DNA of 64,000 bases, taken from Acetatifactor muris. GTDB taxonomy: Bacteria; Bacillota; Clostridia; Lachnospirales; Lachnospiraceae. This document shows positions 1-7,281 of the stretch, one piece after another. The stretch spans positions 124,001 through 188,000 of the forward strand of contig NZ_JANJZD010000008.1 of assembly GCF_024623325.1 (NCBI RefSeq), written 5' to 3'. How positions within the stretch are numbered: the first letter of the stretch is position 1; each line of letters starts with the position of its first letter. Position numbers and translations under genes: made by a program. The notes under the pieces are model-generated. The model was not told the origin of the DNA. It saw only the letters and a program-made list of their open reading frames with translations, and made no database searches.

Positions 1-589
1 CTTTGGCATGTCCGTGCAGGATATAATCCGCTTTCTCCTCCAGATACCTGACTCTGTCTATCTCACTCAGCACTTCCTTCGGAGACAGACAGCCCGGAAG
101 CTGCAGCCAGAGATGCCGGTTAATGCTGTCACCGGTGAACAGGATTCTGTCCTCTCTCAGAAGAAGCAGAATTCCTCCCTGTGTGTGTCCCGGGAAGTCG
201 ATCACTTCCACACTCAGGCCGCCCAGCTCAATGACAGCGCCTCCCCGTATCTCCCGAAACGGTGGCATAGACAGACCATGCCTCGAAATTTCACTTGCAA
301 ATTTCTGAAATTTCGCATGTTCCTCTGCCAGCTCCAGGTCAGCCGGATGCAGGTATGCTTCCTCGAAATAAATATTGCCGTAAATGTGGTCACCATGTCC
401 ATGTGTATTCACAACCGTCAAAGGCAGATCCGTGACCGTCCGCACCACAGCCTTTACATCTTCACTGCCATTCATGGTATCAATCACCAGAGCCTTCTTC
501 TCCCCCACTACCGCATATCCTGTGGCTTCTCCATTGTCATCCATCAGGAAAACATGTGGATTTAATTGTTTAATGCTTATTTTACTCAC
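1..589 (-). CDS. MBL-fold metallo-hydrolase, 3' part cut by window edge
   Basis: The frame opens at a GTG (587-589) with an SD GGAGGGG just upstream (594-600) and runs off the left edge after about 196 codons. It carries the metallo-beta-lactamase zinc motif THGHGDH near residue 65, a DFPGHTQGG motif, and a later FTGDS motif, the usual order of metal ligands in MBL hydrolases. The family includes glyoxalase II-like and lactonase-like enzymes; the substrate cannot be told here. It is divergent from the Rpn-family gene at 937. Confidence 0.85.
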   Translation of the reverse strand, partial: MSKISIKQLNPHVFLMDDNGEATGYAVVGEKKALVIDTMNGSEDVKAVVRTVTDLPLTVVNTHGHGDHIYGNIYFEEAYLHPADLELAEEHAKFQKFASEISRHGLSMPPFREIRGGAVIELGGLSVEVIDFPGHTQGGILLLLREDRILFTGDSINRHLWLQLPGCLSPKEVLSEIDRVRYLEEKADYILHGHAK

Positions 590-692
590 AGTACCCCTCC
601 TCATCCATTTTCTCTATCTTATCATGGACAGCGGCGAAACACAATCCTTTCCTTGACCTGGAACGTTTGATTCAAAAAAGTTTTTAAAGTAC

Positions 693-721
693 TTGTATAC
701 TACGGAAAACTATGCTATAAT
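693..721 (+). promoter_or_regulatory. sigma-A promoter of first Rpn gene
   Basis: TTGTAT (693-698), 17-bp spacer, TATAAT (716-721) preceded by TGC, i.e. an extended -10. The same sequence with about 80 % identity lies in front of the paralogue at 44405 (minus). The predicted leader is about 210 nt. Confidence 0.7.
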
Positions 722-818
722 CAACGCATTATCAGCCGAGGCACTTCTGGTGTTTCGGAAAATCATTAAGTTTCTCGCGTTTCGGGGAGCATACTGCTTC
801 TCAGAATGCATAGAATTT

Positions 819-931
819 CAGAATGCTCCGCATTCTGGTCTGTTGGCTTTTCGCCGCTTATTCAATCAGAAACCGACAATCAATTAAGGGCAGGCGAAAA
901 GTATTTCTCCTGTCCCACATGAGAACAGGAG
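819..931 (+). promoter_or_regulatory. structured leader with anti-SD hairpin
   Basis: Two elements lie in the leader. CAGAATGC (819-826) and GCATTCTG (830-837) form an 8-bp hairpin. CTCCTGT (907-913) is the exact complement of ACAGGAG (925-931), which is the core of the SD used by the ORF at 937. An 11-nt loop separates the arms, so the SD can be sequestered. An alternative pairing, TTCTC with GAGAA, overlaps it. The same anti-SD design, with the same stem and loop length, stands before the paralogue at 44405. Confidence 0.55.
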
Positions 932-936
932 GAGGC

Positions 937-2217
937 ATGAAAGAAAAACAAAAAAGAACACAATCCTTTAAAACACAGCCGAAAGAAGAGAGATTTAAAT
1001 CTGCGGATGGAAAAAAGGCCGGAAAAAGCAATATACACAACCGGGATATCAACAGTAAGGAAATCTTCGACAATCCCGTCCTGTGTGCCCAGTTTCTCCG
1101 GGATAATTTTGATATTCCGGTCTTAAAAAACGTACAGCCGGAAGATATTGAGGATATCTCCGAGCGCTATCACCCTTATCTGGGAACGGAATTCGAGACA
1201 GATTCCGTCAAAAAAATCAGGATTCTCGATATCGGAAAGGAAAAGGACTCTGTGATGGAAGCGGAAAGTGAACCGCCTTTTCTGGTCTCGCTCATTGATC
1301 ACAAGAGCCTGGTAGATTATGATGCGGCCATGCAGCTTTTACGGTATATGATGTGTATCTGGACGGCATATAAAAAAGAGATGGAGGCAATGCATGCGGG
1401 TATCACCAGGAGGAAGGAGTTCCGGTATCCTGTGATTATTCCCATTGTGTATTTTGAGGGAGAGGCAAAGTGGACAGCCGCCAGGAATTTCCGGGAGAGA
1501 ATCAGCAGAGAGTCCCAGTTCAGAAAATGGATTCCGGATTTCAGATATGAACTTGTGAATGTCTGTGCCTACAGCAACGAGGAGCTTCTGAGCCGGGAAG
1601 ATGAGATGTCTTTGATTATGTTAATCAATAAAATACAGAACGATGTGGATTTGGAGCAGTTTCTTCGGCTTCCCGGAGACAGACTGAACCGGATTCTGAA
1701 AAACAGTCCGGAACATGTCGTGGATGTAATGGTATCTGTGATGGAAAGTCTGTGTTTTAAGATAGATGTATCTGCCGAAGAGCGAATGGCATGTGTTCAG
1801 AAAGTGAGAGAACGGAAAATGGGATATCTCTGGGAAAATATGGAAAAATTCAGCATACAGGAAGAACGCCGGAAGACGGAGAAGCAGCGCCAAAAGACAG
1901 AAGCTGAACGTAAAAAAACAGAGGCCGAACGAAAAAAAGCAGAGGCCGAACGAAAAAAAGCAGAGGCCGAACGAAAAAAAGCAGAGGCCGAACGAAAAAA
2001 AGCAGAGGCCGAACGAGAAAAAGCAGAGGCCGAACGAGAAAAAGCAGAGGCCGAACGAAAAAAAGCAGAGGCCGCGCAAAAAAAGGTCGAAGAACAACAG
2101 CAATTACTGGAAGCAGAGCGCCAAAAGAACAGGGAAATAGAAGAAAAGCTCAGCGCCGCTGAAGCATTGATAAAGCAGTTGAGCAGTGACAGGCAGGAAC
2201 ACAGCGGAGAAATATAG
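937..2217 (+). CDS. Rpn-family nuclease (PD-(D/E)XK), long coiled-coil tail
   Basis: Protein of 426 aa starting at ATG 937 behind AGGAGGAGG; an upstream in-frame ATG at 823 has no SD. Residues about 40-260 match the Rpn / transposase_31-like fold: an RILDIG strand, then FLVSLIDHKS (a D-x-K active-site pattern), then a conserved YPVIIPIVYFEGE block. Rpn proteins are DNA endonucleases; in E. coli they promote recombination, and long Rpn forms act in antiphage defence with shorter intragenic products as antidotes. The last 120 residues are a charged coiled coil built from EAERKKA heptads. A very close paralogue lies at 43302-44405. Function here is inferred from family. Confidence 0.8.
   Translation: MKEKQKRTQSFKTQPKEERFKSADGKKAGKSNIHNRDINSKEIFDNPVLCAQFLRDNFDIPVLKNVQPEDIEDISERYHPYLGTEFETDSVKKIRILDIGKEKDSVMEAESEPPFLVSLIDHKSLVDYDAAMQLLRYMMCIWTAYKKEMEAMHAGITRRKEFRYPVIIPIVYFEGEAKWTAARNFRERISRESQFRKWIPDFRYELVNVCAYSNEELLSREDEMSLIMLINKIQNDVDLEQFLRLPGDRLNRILKNSPEHVVDVMVSVMESLCFKIDVSAEERMACVQKVRERKMGYLWENMEKFSIQEERRKTEKQRQKTEAERKKTEAERKKAEAERKKAEAERKKAEAERKKAEAEREKAEAEREKAEAERKKAEAAQKKVEEQQQLLEAERQKNREIEEKLSAAEALIKQLSSDRQEHSGEI
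1900..2067 (+). repeat. 21-bp in-frame tandem repeat, 8 units
   Basis: Eight 21-bp units, each encoding E-A-E-R-(K/E)-K-(A/T), run head to tail. The unit from 1921 to 2004 is repeated four times without change. Later copies carry AAA to GAA changes. The count can change by slippage without breaking the frame, altering only coiled-coil length. Confidence 0.9.
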
Positions 2218-2246
2218 TTCTTCTCAGTCTTCAAAAAGGATTCATT

Positions 2247-2768
2247 ATGATCATCAGACATACCGGGCCGAACGAATTAGAACAAATATGTCAAATATAC
2301 GCCTGTGCAAGAGACAGGATGCGCAAAGGGGGCAATCCCTCTCAATGGGGCAACAACCGCCCTTCTGTTCCCGTACTTGTAAGAGATATTCAAAACGGCT
2401 GCAGTTATGTGATAACAGAAAAGGATAAACTCTGCGGAGTCTTTTCCTTAATCATCGGTACGGACCCTGCTTATCAGGTAATCCAGCAGGGCAGCTGGCT
2501 CAATGAGGCCCCATACGGAACCATTCACCGGCTTGCCGGAAATGGTTCCGTTAAGGGTATTTTCAGTGCATGTCTGTCCTACTGCCTGTCGCAGATTCCC
2601 AACATCCGAATCGACACCCACAGGGATAATCTGATTATGCAGCACCTGCTGACAAAAAACGGATTTACCAGATGCGGAATCGTTCATGTGGAAGATGGAA
2701 GTGAGAGAATTGCCTATCAGAAATCTCTGCCCGGTTATGACGATTCCGTCTCCCTTCACTCTATATAA
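2247..2768 (+). CDS. GNAT family N-acetyltransferase
   Basis: 173 aa, ATG 2247 with a weak AAAAGGA SD about 30 bp after the Rpn stop, so probably cotranscribed with it. The pattern fits a GNAT fold: an N-terminal strand (MIIRHTGP), a helix with a conserved Tyr, a central VITEKDKLCGVFSL strand pair, and a C-terminal IDTHRDNLIMQHLLTKNGF segment, typical of the acetyl-CoA and product end of the domain. The acceptor substrate is unknown. Confidence 0.75.
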   Translation: MIIRHTGPNELEQICQIYACARDRMRKGGNPSQWGNNRPSVPVLVRDIQNGCSYVITEKDKLCGVFSLIIGTDPAYQVIQQGSWLNEAPYGTIHRLAGNGSVKGIFSACLSYCLSQIPNIRIDTHRDNLIMQHLLTKNGFTRCGIVHVEDGSERIAYQKSLPGYDDSVSLHSI

Positions 2769-2811
2769 GAGAGCTGCCCTGTCAAATGTGCTGGGCAGAG
2801 ATTATTCTATT

Positions 2812-4110
2812 CTATCCTTCTGCTTCACTCCAGCTGTCCCTTTTTAACAGAACATGAAAGCACAGGCATATCAGAACGCCAACCACGCCGCATACGCCGA
2901 AAAGCATAGCCGCGCCGGAACCTTTCCCGCTACCGAACAGTGATGTCAGCATACCCTCAGCCTTCCTGGCCATCAGTGGTTCAAACACCCTGTCCACCAG
3001 CCAGCCTCCCGCCATATATCCCACTGGAATTGAGAAAAACTGCAGCGTATTGCGACAGGCATACACTCTTCCCTGCATCCTGCCCGGTATGGTACTGCGG
3101 AAAATTACGTCCATATTCGCGTTCATGTACGGAACAAATATCCAGCCCAAAACCGCGCCGATACACCATACCACCGTATCATTTCCAAATGCCAGCAGGA
3201 AATTCTCTGTACTCATGGACACGAACAGCGCCAGACAGATTGCTCTGACCCGGTTTTTCGGTTTCGGAACAACAGTAACCAAAATACTCCCTGCCAGTGT
3301 GGCAATTCCCACAAAAGTATTAACCAGCCCCAGTACTGTCTCCCCGCCTTTTTCTCTGGACAAAAGCATGGCCGGCAGCGCCGCATTGTAAATAGAAGCA
3401 ACCAGATTAATACAGGCCAGAAACAGAATCAATTTCAATATCAGCAAATTCTGCCCAAGCCAGCGCAGTCCTTTCCCTGCCGATGCCAGAAGTTTTTCCT
3501 TTTCTTCTCTGACATCCTCCGGCGACTCCTCCTGGGGAATCTCAATAAACAGCCACAATGTCAGAAATGCTGCCATAAACGTAAGCAAATCCACTGCAAT
3601 TACCGTTTCCATCCCGGCAAAGGAAAAAAGTGCTGTGGCCAGTATGGGCGTCAATATGGAATTCAATGACTGTGAAAAGGAACGCAGTCCGCTGGTTTTC
3701 TGGTAGTATTCCCTGGGTATCAGCAGTGTCGCCGCCACCTCACTGGCCGGCTGCTGTACCGTATTCATCAGACCACTGATCCCGTTCAGGAAATACAGAT
3801 GCCACGCCTCCAGACTGTCCGTTCTGATCAGCACAAAGACTGTCATCGTACTCACTGCAGCAATCAGATCACAGAACAGCATGGTTCGTTTCTTATTCCA
3901 TCTGTCACTGAGAGCGCCTGCAAATATACTCATAATGATATAGGGCGCATAAGAACAGACAGATAAAAGCGCGGTCTTTAATGCAGATCCGCTGCGCAGA
4001 TACAGCCACAGCACCAGGGCGTAGCCTGTCATTCCACTGCCGAGAGCAGAAAAAGCCTGTGTGCTCCAAAGTATCAGGTAAGGTTTCAATTGTTTATATT
4101 CTTTTTTCAT
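2812..4110 (-). CDS. MFS efflux transporter (macrolide-efflux type)
   Basis: 432 aa, ATG at 4110 with GGAG at 4121-4124. About 12 hydrophobic segments are seen; the first loop carries GALSDRWNKKRTM, the usual MFS motif A. The sequence style (LWSTQAFSALGSGMTGYALVLW start) is that of the MFS_3 / Mef-like drug exporters. The gene follows an XRE regulator on the same strand with a 189-nt gap that contains a small leader ORF and pairing segments for the SD (see 4117-4247). Likely exports a drug or peptide; substrate unknown. Confidence 0.8.
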   Translation of the reverse strand: MKKEYKQLKPYLILWSTQAFSALGSGMTGYALVLWLYLRSGSALKTALLSVCSYAPYIIMSIFAGALSDRWNKKRTMLFCDLIAAVSTMTVFVLIRTDSLEAWHLYFLNGISGLMNTVQQPASEVAATLLIPREYYQKTSGLRSFSQSLNSILTPILATALFSFAGMETVIAVDLLTFMAAFLTLWLFIEIPQEESPEDVREEKEKLLASAGKGLRWLGQNLLILKLILFLACINLVASIYNAALPAMLLSREKGGETVLGLVNTFVGIATLAGSILVTVVPKPKNRVRAICLALFVSMSTENFLLAFGNDTVVWCIGAVLGWIFVPYMNANMDVIFRSTIPGRMQGRVYACRNTLQFFSIPVGYMAGGWLVDRVFEPLMARKAEGMLTSLFGSGKGSGAAMLFGVCGVVGVLICLCFHVLLKRDSWSEAEG

Positions 4111-4116
4111 TTTGAC

Positions 4117-4247
4117 TTTGCTCCTTTGATATTCTATTTCATCTTATCAAAATGCAAAGCCGAGGACTTCTGTCATCCTCCATGCGGTGTCCTCAGGCCC
4201 TGCATGGAGCAAAAGCAATGCACAACAGCATATGGGACGTTCTCCTT
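4117..4247 (-). promoter_or_regulatory. putative translational-attenuation leader of the MFS gene
   Basis: On the minus strand the leader contains, in order: an SD AGGAG (4243-4247), a 12-codon ORF (4232-4194), and within it TTTGCTCC (4214-4207). That segment is the perfect 8-nt complement of GGAGCAAA (4124-4117), the SD of the MFS gene. Two further stems can form: TCCATGC (4209-4203) with GCATGGA (4186-4180), and CCTGAGGAC (4198-4190) with GTCCTCGG (4168-4161). They interleave and the first competes with the anti-SD pairing. This is the design of drug-inducible resistance leaders; that it works so here is inference. Confidence 0.5.
4194..4232 (-). CDS. leader peptide MLLCIAFAPCRA
   Basis: 12-residue ORF upstream of the MFS transporter with its own SD (AGGAG, 10 nt before the ATG). 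Its codons 7-9 contain the anti-SD segment, and its TGA stop lies within a predicted stem. A ribosome stalled on this peptide would free the MFS SD. No homologue is known to me; the peptide sequence itself is not a recognised stalling motif. Confidence 0.4.
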
Positions 4248-4299
4248 TCCTCAGAATTTCTCTGTTTCATTTTATCACATTCTGCCATTTCAACCAGCT

Positions 4300-5343
4300 T
4301 TAACCCGGACATTCTGCAAATAGCTTCTGCCATTTCTCATTCCCCTGCAGCCACCCACATGCCCCTTCATCCCGGAAACTGTTCACCAGTTTCTCTTTCA
4401 GATCATCGTAAAATTCCTCTCCCAGCCTTCGGAAATCCATATGTTCATAGAGACGGGATTCCATATAGGTGCAGATTGCAGGAATATTTTCCAGAAGCCG
4501 CTTTGCAATGTCTGCTGCGGCATCGGCATCCCGCCTGCGCATTGCCGGCTCCAGTTCCCACATGAGTGCCTGATATTCTCCCATTTCCAGGAGCGCTGCC
4601 AGCTGCCGCTGTATGGTCACGATCATCTGTTCCTTTTCCGAATCCTTCTCTTCCGCAGCCAGCTGATAAATGCCATTTAAAACCATGCTCATCCTCTGAT
4701 ATCCGGAAAACAAAAGCTCCTCATAAGCCTTGTAAGCTTCCTCCCTCCGGTCCGTTCTGGCGCAGATCTGAGCCTGCTTTCTCTTCTTCTCCGGATCCCG
4801 ATCCGGAAAATAAGCCAGATATTCCTCCGCCTTATCATATTGTTCCTCTCTCGTATAGAAATGGAACAGTGAATCCGCGGCCCTTTGTCTGATTTCCTCC
4901 TCTTTGCTGTCCAGGGCGCGGATGTAGCAGCAGATAATCTCATCGGTATATTTTTCCGCATTCGGCACTTTATTCACCAGTCGCCATGCATCCAGCACCA
5001 CCGCCATGTTCAGGAACAGTTTCTCACAGTTGGGGAACTGCTCCCGTTTCTTTTTTGCCCATTGGAAGACCTCTTCATAAGGTTCCTTTTTCAGGCTGTC
5101 ATCCAGCTCATAAATCAGGCTGTTGATTTCATCCTCCGTCAGCGCCTCCTGGAAGGACAATAAAGTATCCAGCGTGATGTCAAGCAGTCTGGCAATGGGC
5201 GCCAGCAACATCACATCCGGCAGGGAGTTACTGTTTTCCCATTTGTTCACCGCAGGCGCCGTCACCCCCAGGGCCCGGGCCATTTCTTCCTGTGTCAGAT
5301 TCTTTTCCTTCCTGTATTTCCGTATCACTTCACCTATCTGCAT
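4300..5343 (-). CDS. XRE-family regulator with TPR-like C-terminal half
   Basis: 347 aa from ATG 5343 with GGAG 9 nt upstream; a longer frame exists but has no SD. Residues 1-60 form a helix-turn-helix of the Cro/C1 type (LTQEEMARALGVTAPAVNKWE). The remaining 280 residues are helical with Tyr/Ala/Leu repeats, as in regulators where a helical domain senses a ligand or peptide. It precedes the MFS pump on the same strand and probably controls it. A decayed copy of the last 20 codons of a related gene lies at 14964-15023. Confidence 0.8.
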   Translation of the reverse strand: MQIGEVIRKYRKEKNLTQEEMARALGVTAPAVNKWENSNSLPDVMLLAPIARLLDITLDTLLSFQEALTEDEINSLIYELDDSLKKEPYEEVFQWAKKKREQFPNCEKLFLNMAVVLDAWRLVNKVPNAEKYTDEIICCYIRALDSKEEEIRQRAADSLFHFYTREEQYDKAEEYLAYFPDRDPEKKRKQAQICARTDRREEAYKAYEELLFSGYQRMSMVLNGIYQLAAEEKDSEKEQMIVTIQRQLAALLEMGEYQALMWELEPAMRRRDADAAADIAKRLLENIPAICTYMESRLYEHMDFRRLGEEFYDDLKEKLVNSFRDEGACGWLQGNEKWQKLFAECPG

Positions 5344-5447
5344 AAGACTGTCTCCTGTTCTTCTTCCGCCCCTCGCTTCGCTGTCCGCAGCAGCGATTCT
5401 CCGAAGTCCGGGACTCCCATTTACATGCATCGGCCTTTGCAGTTCCT

Positions 5448-5476
5448 ATTATAGTGGTTAGCGCAGGATTTCACAA
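5448..5476 (-). promoter_or_regulatory. sigma-A promoter of XRE-MFS operon
   Basis: On the minus strand: TTGTGA (5476-5471), 17 bp, TATAAT (5453-5448). It leaves a 5' leader of about 100 nt before the XRE start codon. Confidence 0.6.
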
Positions 5477-5507
5477 TTGAATGGTTGTTAAATCACAGGA
5501 AATAAAA

Positions 5508-6077
5508 TTAACTGTTGGTTATAACCCAATAATCATAATAGGCTCTCTGCTGCACATGGCCGATCAGAGGCTCCTCGGATTTCTCAAATCCAGCCTTCCG
5601 CAGCGCTTCTATCCGCTCGACAGCATACAGAGCCGCTTTGGTGGCAATGTCCGTACAGCCGAACCAGTCATGGAAAGGCTCCGTAATCAGGGACACAATC
5701 TCATACAGCAAGTCCGCTTTCTCATAATCACTTCGCACATCCACCCTCAGAAGCCCGTAGCCGTCATAATAATCATCCGATTTCCTCCGGAACATTTCTA
5801 TGGTTCCGATGGCCTGTTCCGTTTTTCTGTCAACGATAGAAAAACGCACAAAACCTCTGTACTCATGGTATTCCAGCAGCCAGTATTTTATGGTGTCCTC
5901 CATATCCTTTCTGACCGCGCAGTAGAAATTACTGCCGTGGCAATTGTCGCTGTTGAAAAAAGGCAGGGCATTTTTGTCACTGTAAACCTTCAGCAGGTCA
6001 TCCGCATCCTTTTCTTCTATGAGACGTATCGTAAATCGTTCGTTTTCCAGCACAGGGCATTTTTCGTAAATATTCAT
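5508..6077 (-). CDS. GNAT N-acetyltransferase, RimJ/RimL-like
   Basis: 189 aa, ATG 6077 with GGAGAG upstream. N-terminal ENERFTIRLIEEKDADDLLKVY is typical of RimJ/RimL-type acetyltransferases. Central strands read AIGTIEMFRR, followed by DGYGLLRVDVRSDYEK, and a C-terminal AVERIEALRKAGFEKSEE segment matches the usual end of the fold. These enzymes acetylate protein N-termini or small amines; the target is not deducible. Confidence 0.75.
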   Translation of the reverse strand: MNIYEKCPVLENERFTIRLIEEKDADDLLKVYSDKNALPFFNSDNCHGSNFYCAVRKDMEDTIKYWLLEYHEYRGFVRFSIVDRKTEQAIGTIEMFRRKSDDYYDGYGLLRVDVRSDYEKADLLYEIVSLITEPFHDWFGCTDIATKAALYAVERIEALRKAGFEKSEEPLIGHVQQRAYYDYWVITNS

Positions 6078-6100
6078 TGTTTCTCTCCATCCTTTGTCTT

Positions 6101-6268
6101 TTATTCATCCAAATCAGGAAATCCGTCATAGAGCTCATTGAACGATTTCAGGGGACCACATCTTCCAAAAGGCAGTTCCCTGTTCGCTCCCGATTCAGGC
6201 AGAAGACACTTTCCATTCACAAAAAGGGAGTTTGGTCCACTCCGCTCCGTCACACCAAAGCTTTTCAT
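6101..6268 (-). CDS. possible small protein (55 aa) overlapping the AraC stop
   Basis: A 55-codon ORF starts with an ATG that overlaps the TGA of the AraC gene (ATGA, 6265-6268), the arrangement of translationally coupled genes, and ends 24 nt before the GNAT start. It contains two Cys (GKCLLP and GRCGPL) and an acidic C-terminus (DGFPDLDE). I recognise no family. It may also be the remnant of a larger gene. Confidence 0.35.
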   Translation of the reverse strand: MKSFGVTERSGPNSLFVNGKCLLPESGANRELPFGRCGPLKSFNELYDGFPDLDE

Positions 6269-7164
6269 AACAGCTTATGACTTTTTCTGTACTCACCTGG
6301 CGTCACCTGAAATGTTTCTTTGAATTTACGGCAGAAATAACCGATATTTTCAAATCCTGTATCCCGGGCAATAGCCGAAACGCTGTCCTCCGTACCCATA
6401 AGCAGCTTCGCAGCCCGTTTCAGCCTGTAATTTACCAGGTAGTTTATGGGAGAAGTATGAATGTTTTTGTTAAACAGATTCAACACACTGCTTTTACTCA
6501 GCGTCACAGTTTCCGCTATGTCATCCAGAGAGATCTGCCGGGAATAGTTCTTATGGATAAACTGCATCATAATCTGAAGCTGGGCCTGTGTCCGTACGGA
6601 GGAGCGGGGAGCGGATATGCTTTCTGTTATCTCCATATTTTCATACATCATGCGCCATAATTTCAGAAGCAGTTCCACTGTCTCCATTTCACATGCATTA
6701 CCCGATTCCTGAAGGATGAACACGGAAAGCAATGTATCTAAAACCTCATTCTGCCCGGCATTCGGAGAAAGGGTATAACTCTCCAATGAGGAATTCAGAA
6801 TCGGCTGTATATAGTTTCGGTATACCAGACTTTCCTCCGGAGAAAGCAGGGCAGGCGAAAATACAATGTTGGGAACAATGGCGCTCTCTGTCGCTTCCAT
6901 TCTGTGAATCACCTGGGAATTTATAAAAATGCCTGTTCCGGCAGACAAAAGATGCCTGTCGCTTCCAACCAGACATTCCACCATTCCTTTTTCCACATAC
7001 ACAAACTCTACTTCCGGATGCCAGTGCCAGTCAATGCAGTGAAAGTCAAACATCCAGGGATCTTCCACATAATATTGAAATGGATATTCCTCGCTTCCGT
7101 GTCGAACCATTTCCCGTAAGGACTCATCCGTTATCGTCTTGCCAGCTCCGTTATGAGGTTTCAT
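6265..7164 (-). CDS. AraC-family transcriptional regulator
   Basis: 299 aa, ATG 7164, SD AAAGGAG. Residues about 25-110 form a cupin-type sensor domain (HWHPEVEFVYVEKG). Residues 195-299 hold the two AraC helix-turn-helix units (ISLDDIAETVTLSKSSVLNLF and VSAIARDTGFENIGYFCRKFKE) and end with the usual PGEYRKS. It is divergent from an MFS transporter and near a GH43 enzyme, so it is probably a carbohydrate-responsive activator of these genes. Confidence 0.9.
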   Translation of the reverse strand: MKPHNGAGKTITDESLREMVRHGSEEYPFQYYVEDPWMFDFHCIDWHWHPEVEFVYVEKGMVECLVGSDRHLLSAGTGIFINSQVIHRMEATESAIVPNIVFSPALLSPEESLVYRNYIQPILNSSLESYTLSPNAGQNEVLDTLLSVFILQESGNACEMETVELLLKLWRMMYENMEITESISAPRSSVRTQAQLQIMMQFIHKNYSRQISLDDIAETVTLSKSSVLNLFNKNIHTSPINYLVNYRLKRAAKLLMGTEDSVSAIARDTGFENIGYFCRKFKETFQVTPGEYRKSHKLL

Positions 7165-7214
7165 CGCAGCTCACTCCTTTGTGAGATTATGTAATAATCT
7201 TGCGAAATATTGCA

Positions 7215-7243
7215 TTGTCTTCTTCCTGTTCCCGCCATATAAT
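7215..7243 (+). promoter_or_regulatory. sigma-A promoter of MFS transporter
   Basis: TTGTCT (7215-7220), 17 bp, TATAAT (7238-7243), in the 117-bp intergenic region shared with the AraC gene. Half-sites resembling each other (TTGCGAAAT, TTGCATTGT at 7200-7218) lie over the -35 and could be AraC-type sites. Confidence 0.6.
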
Positions 7244-7281
7244 GTAATTCATTGTAACAAATGAAAGGAACGGATGTCAAC

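Noticed and set aside
1621..2103. Cys/Phe repeat ORF on the minus strand
   Set aside because: Reverse reading of the 21-bp tandem repeat in the Rpn gene.
2772..2796. Terminator between GNAT and MFS genes (CTGCCC...GGGCAG)
   Set aside because: Six-bp stem with a long loop and no U-run; not supported.
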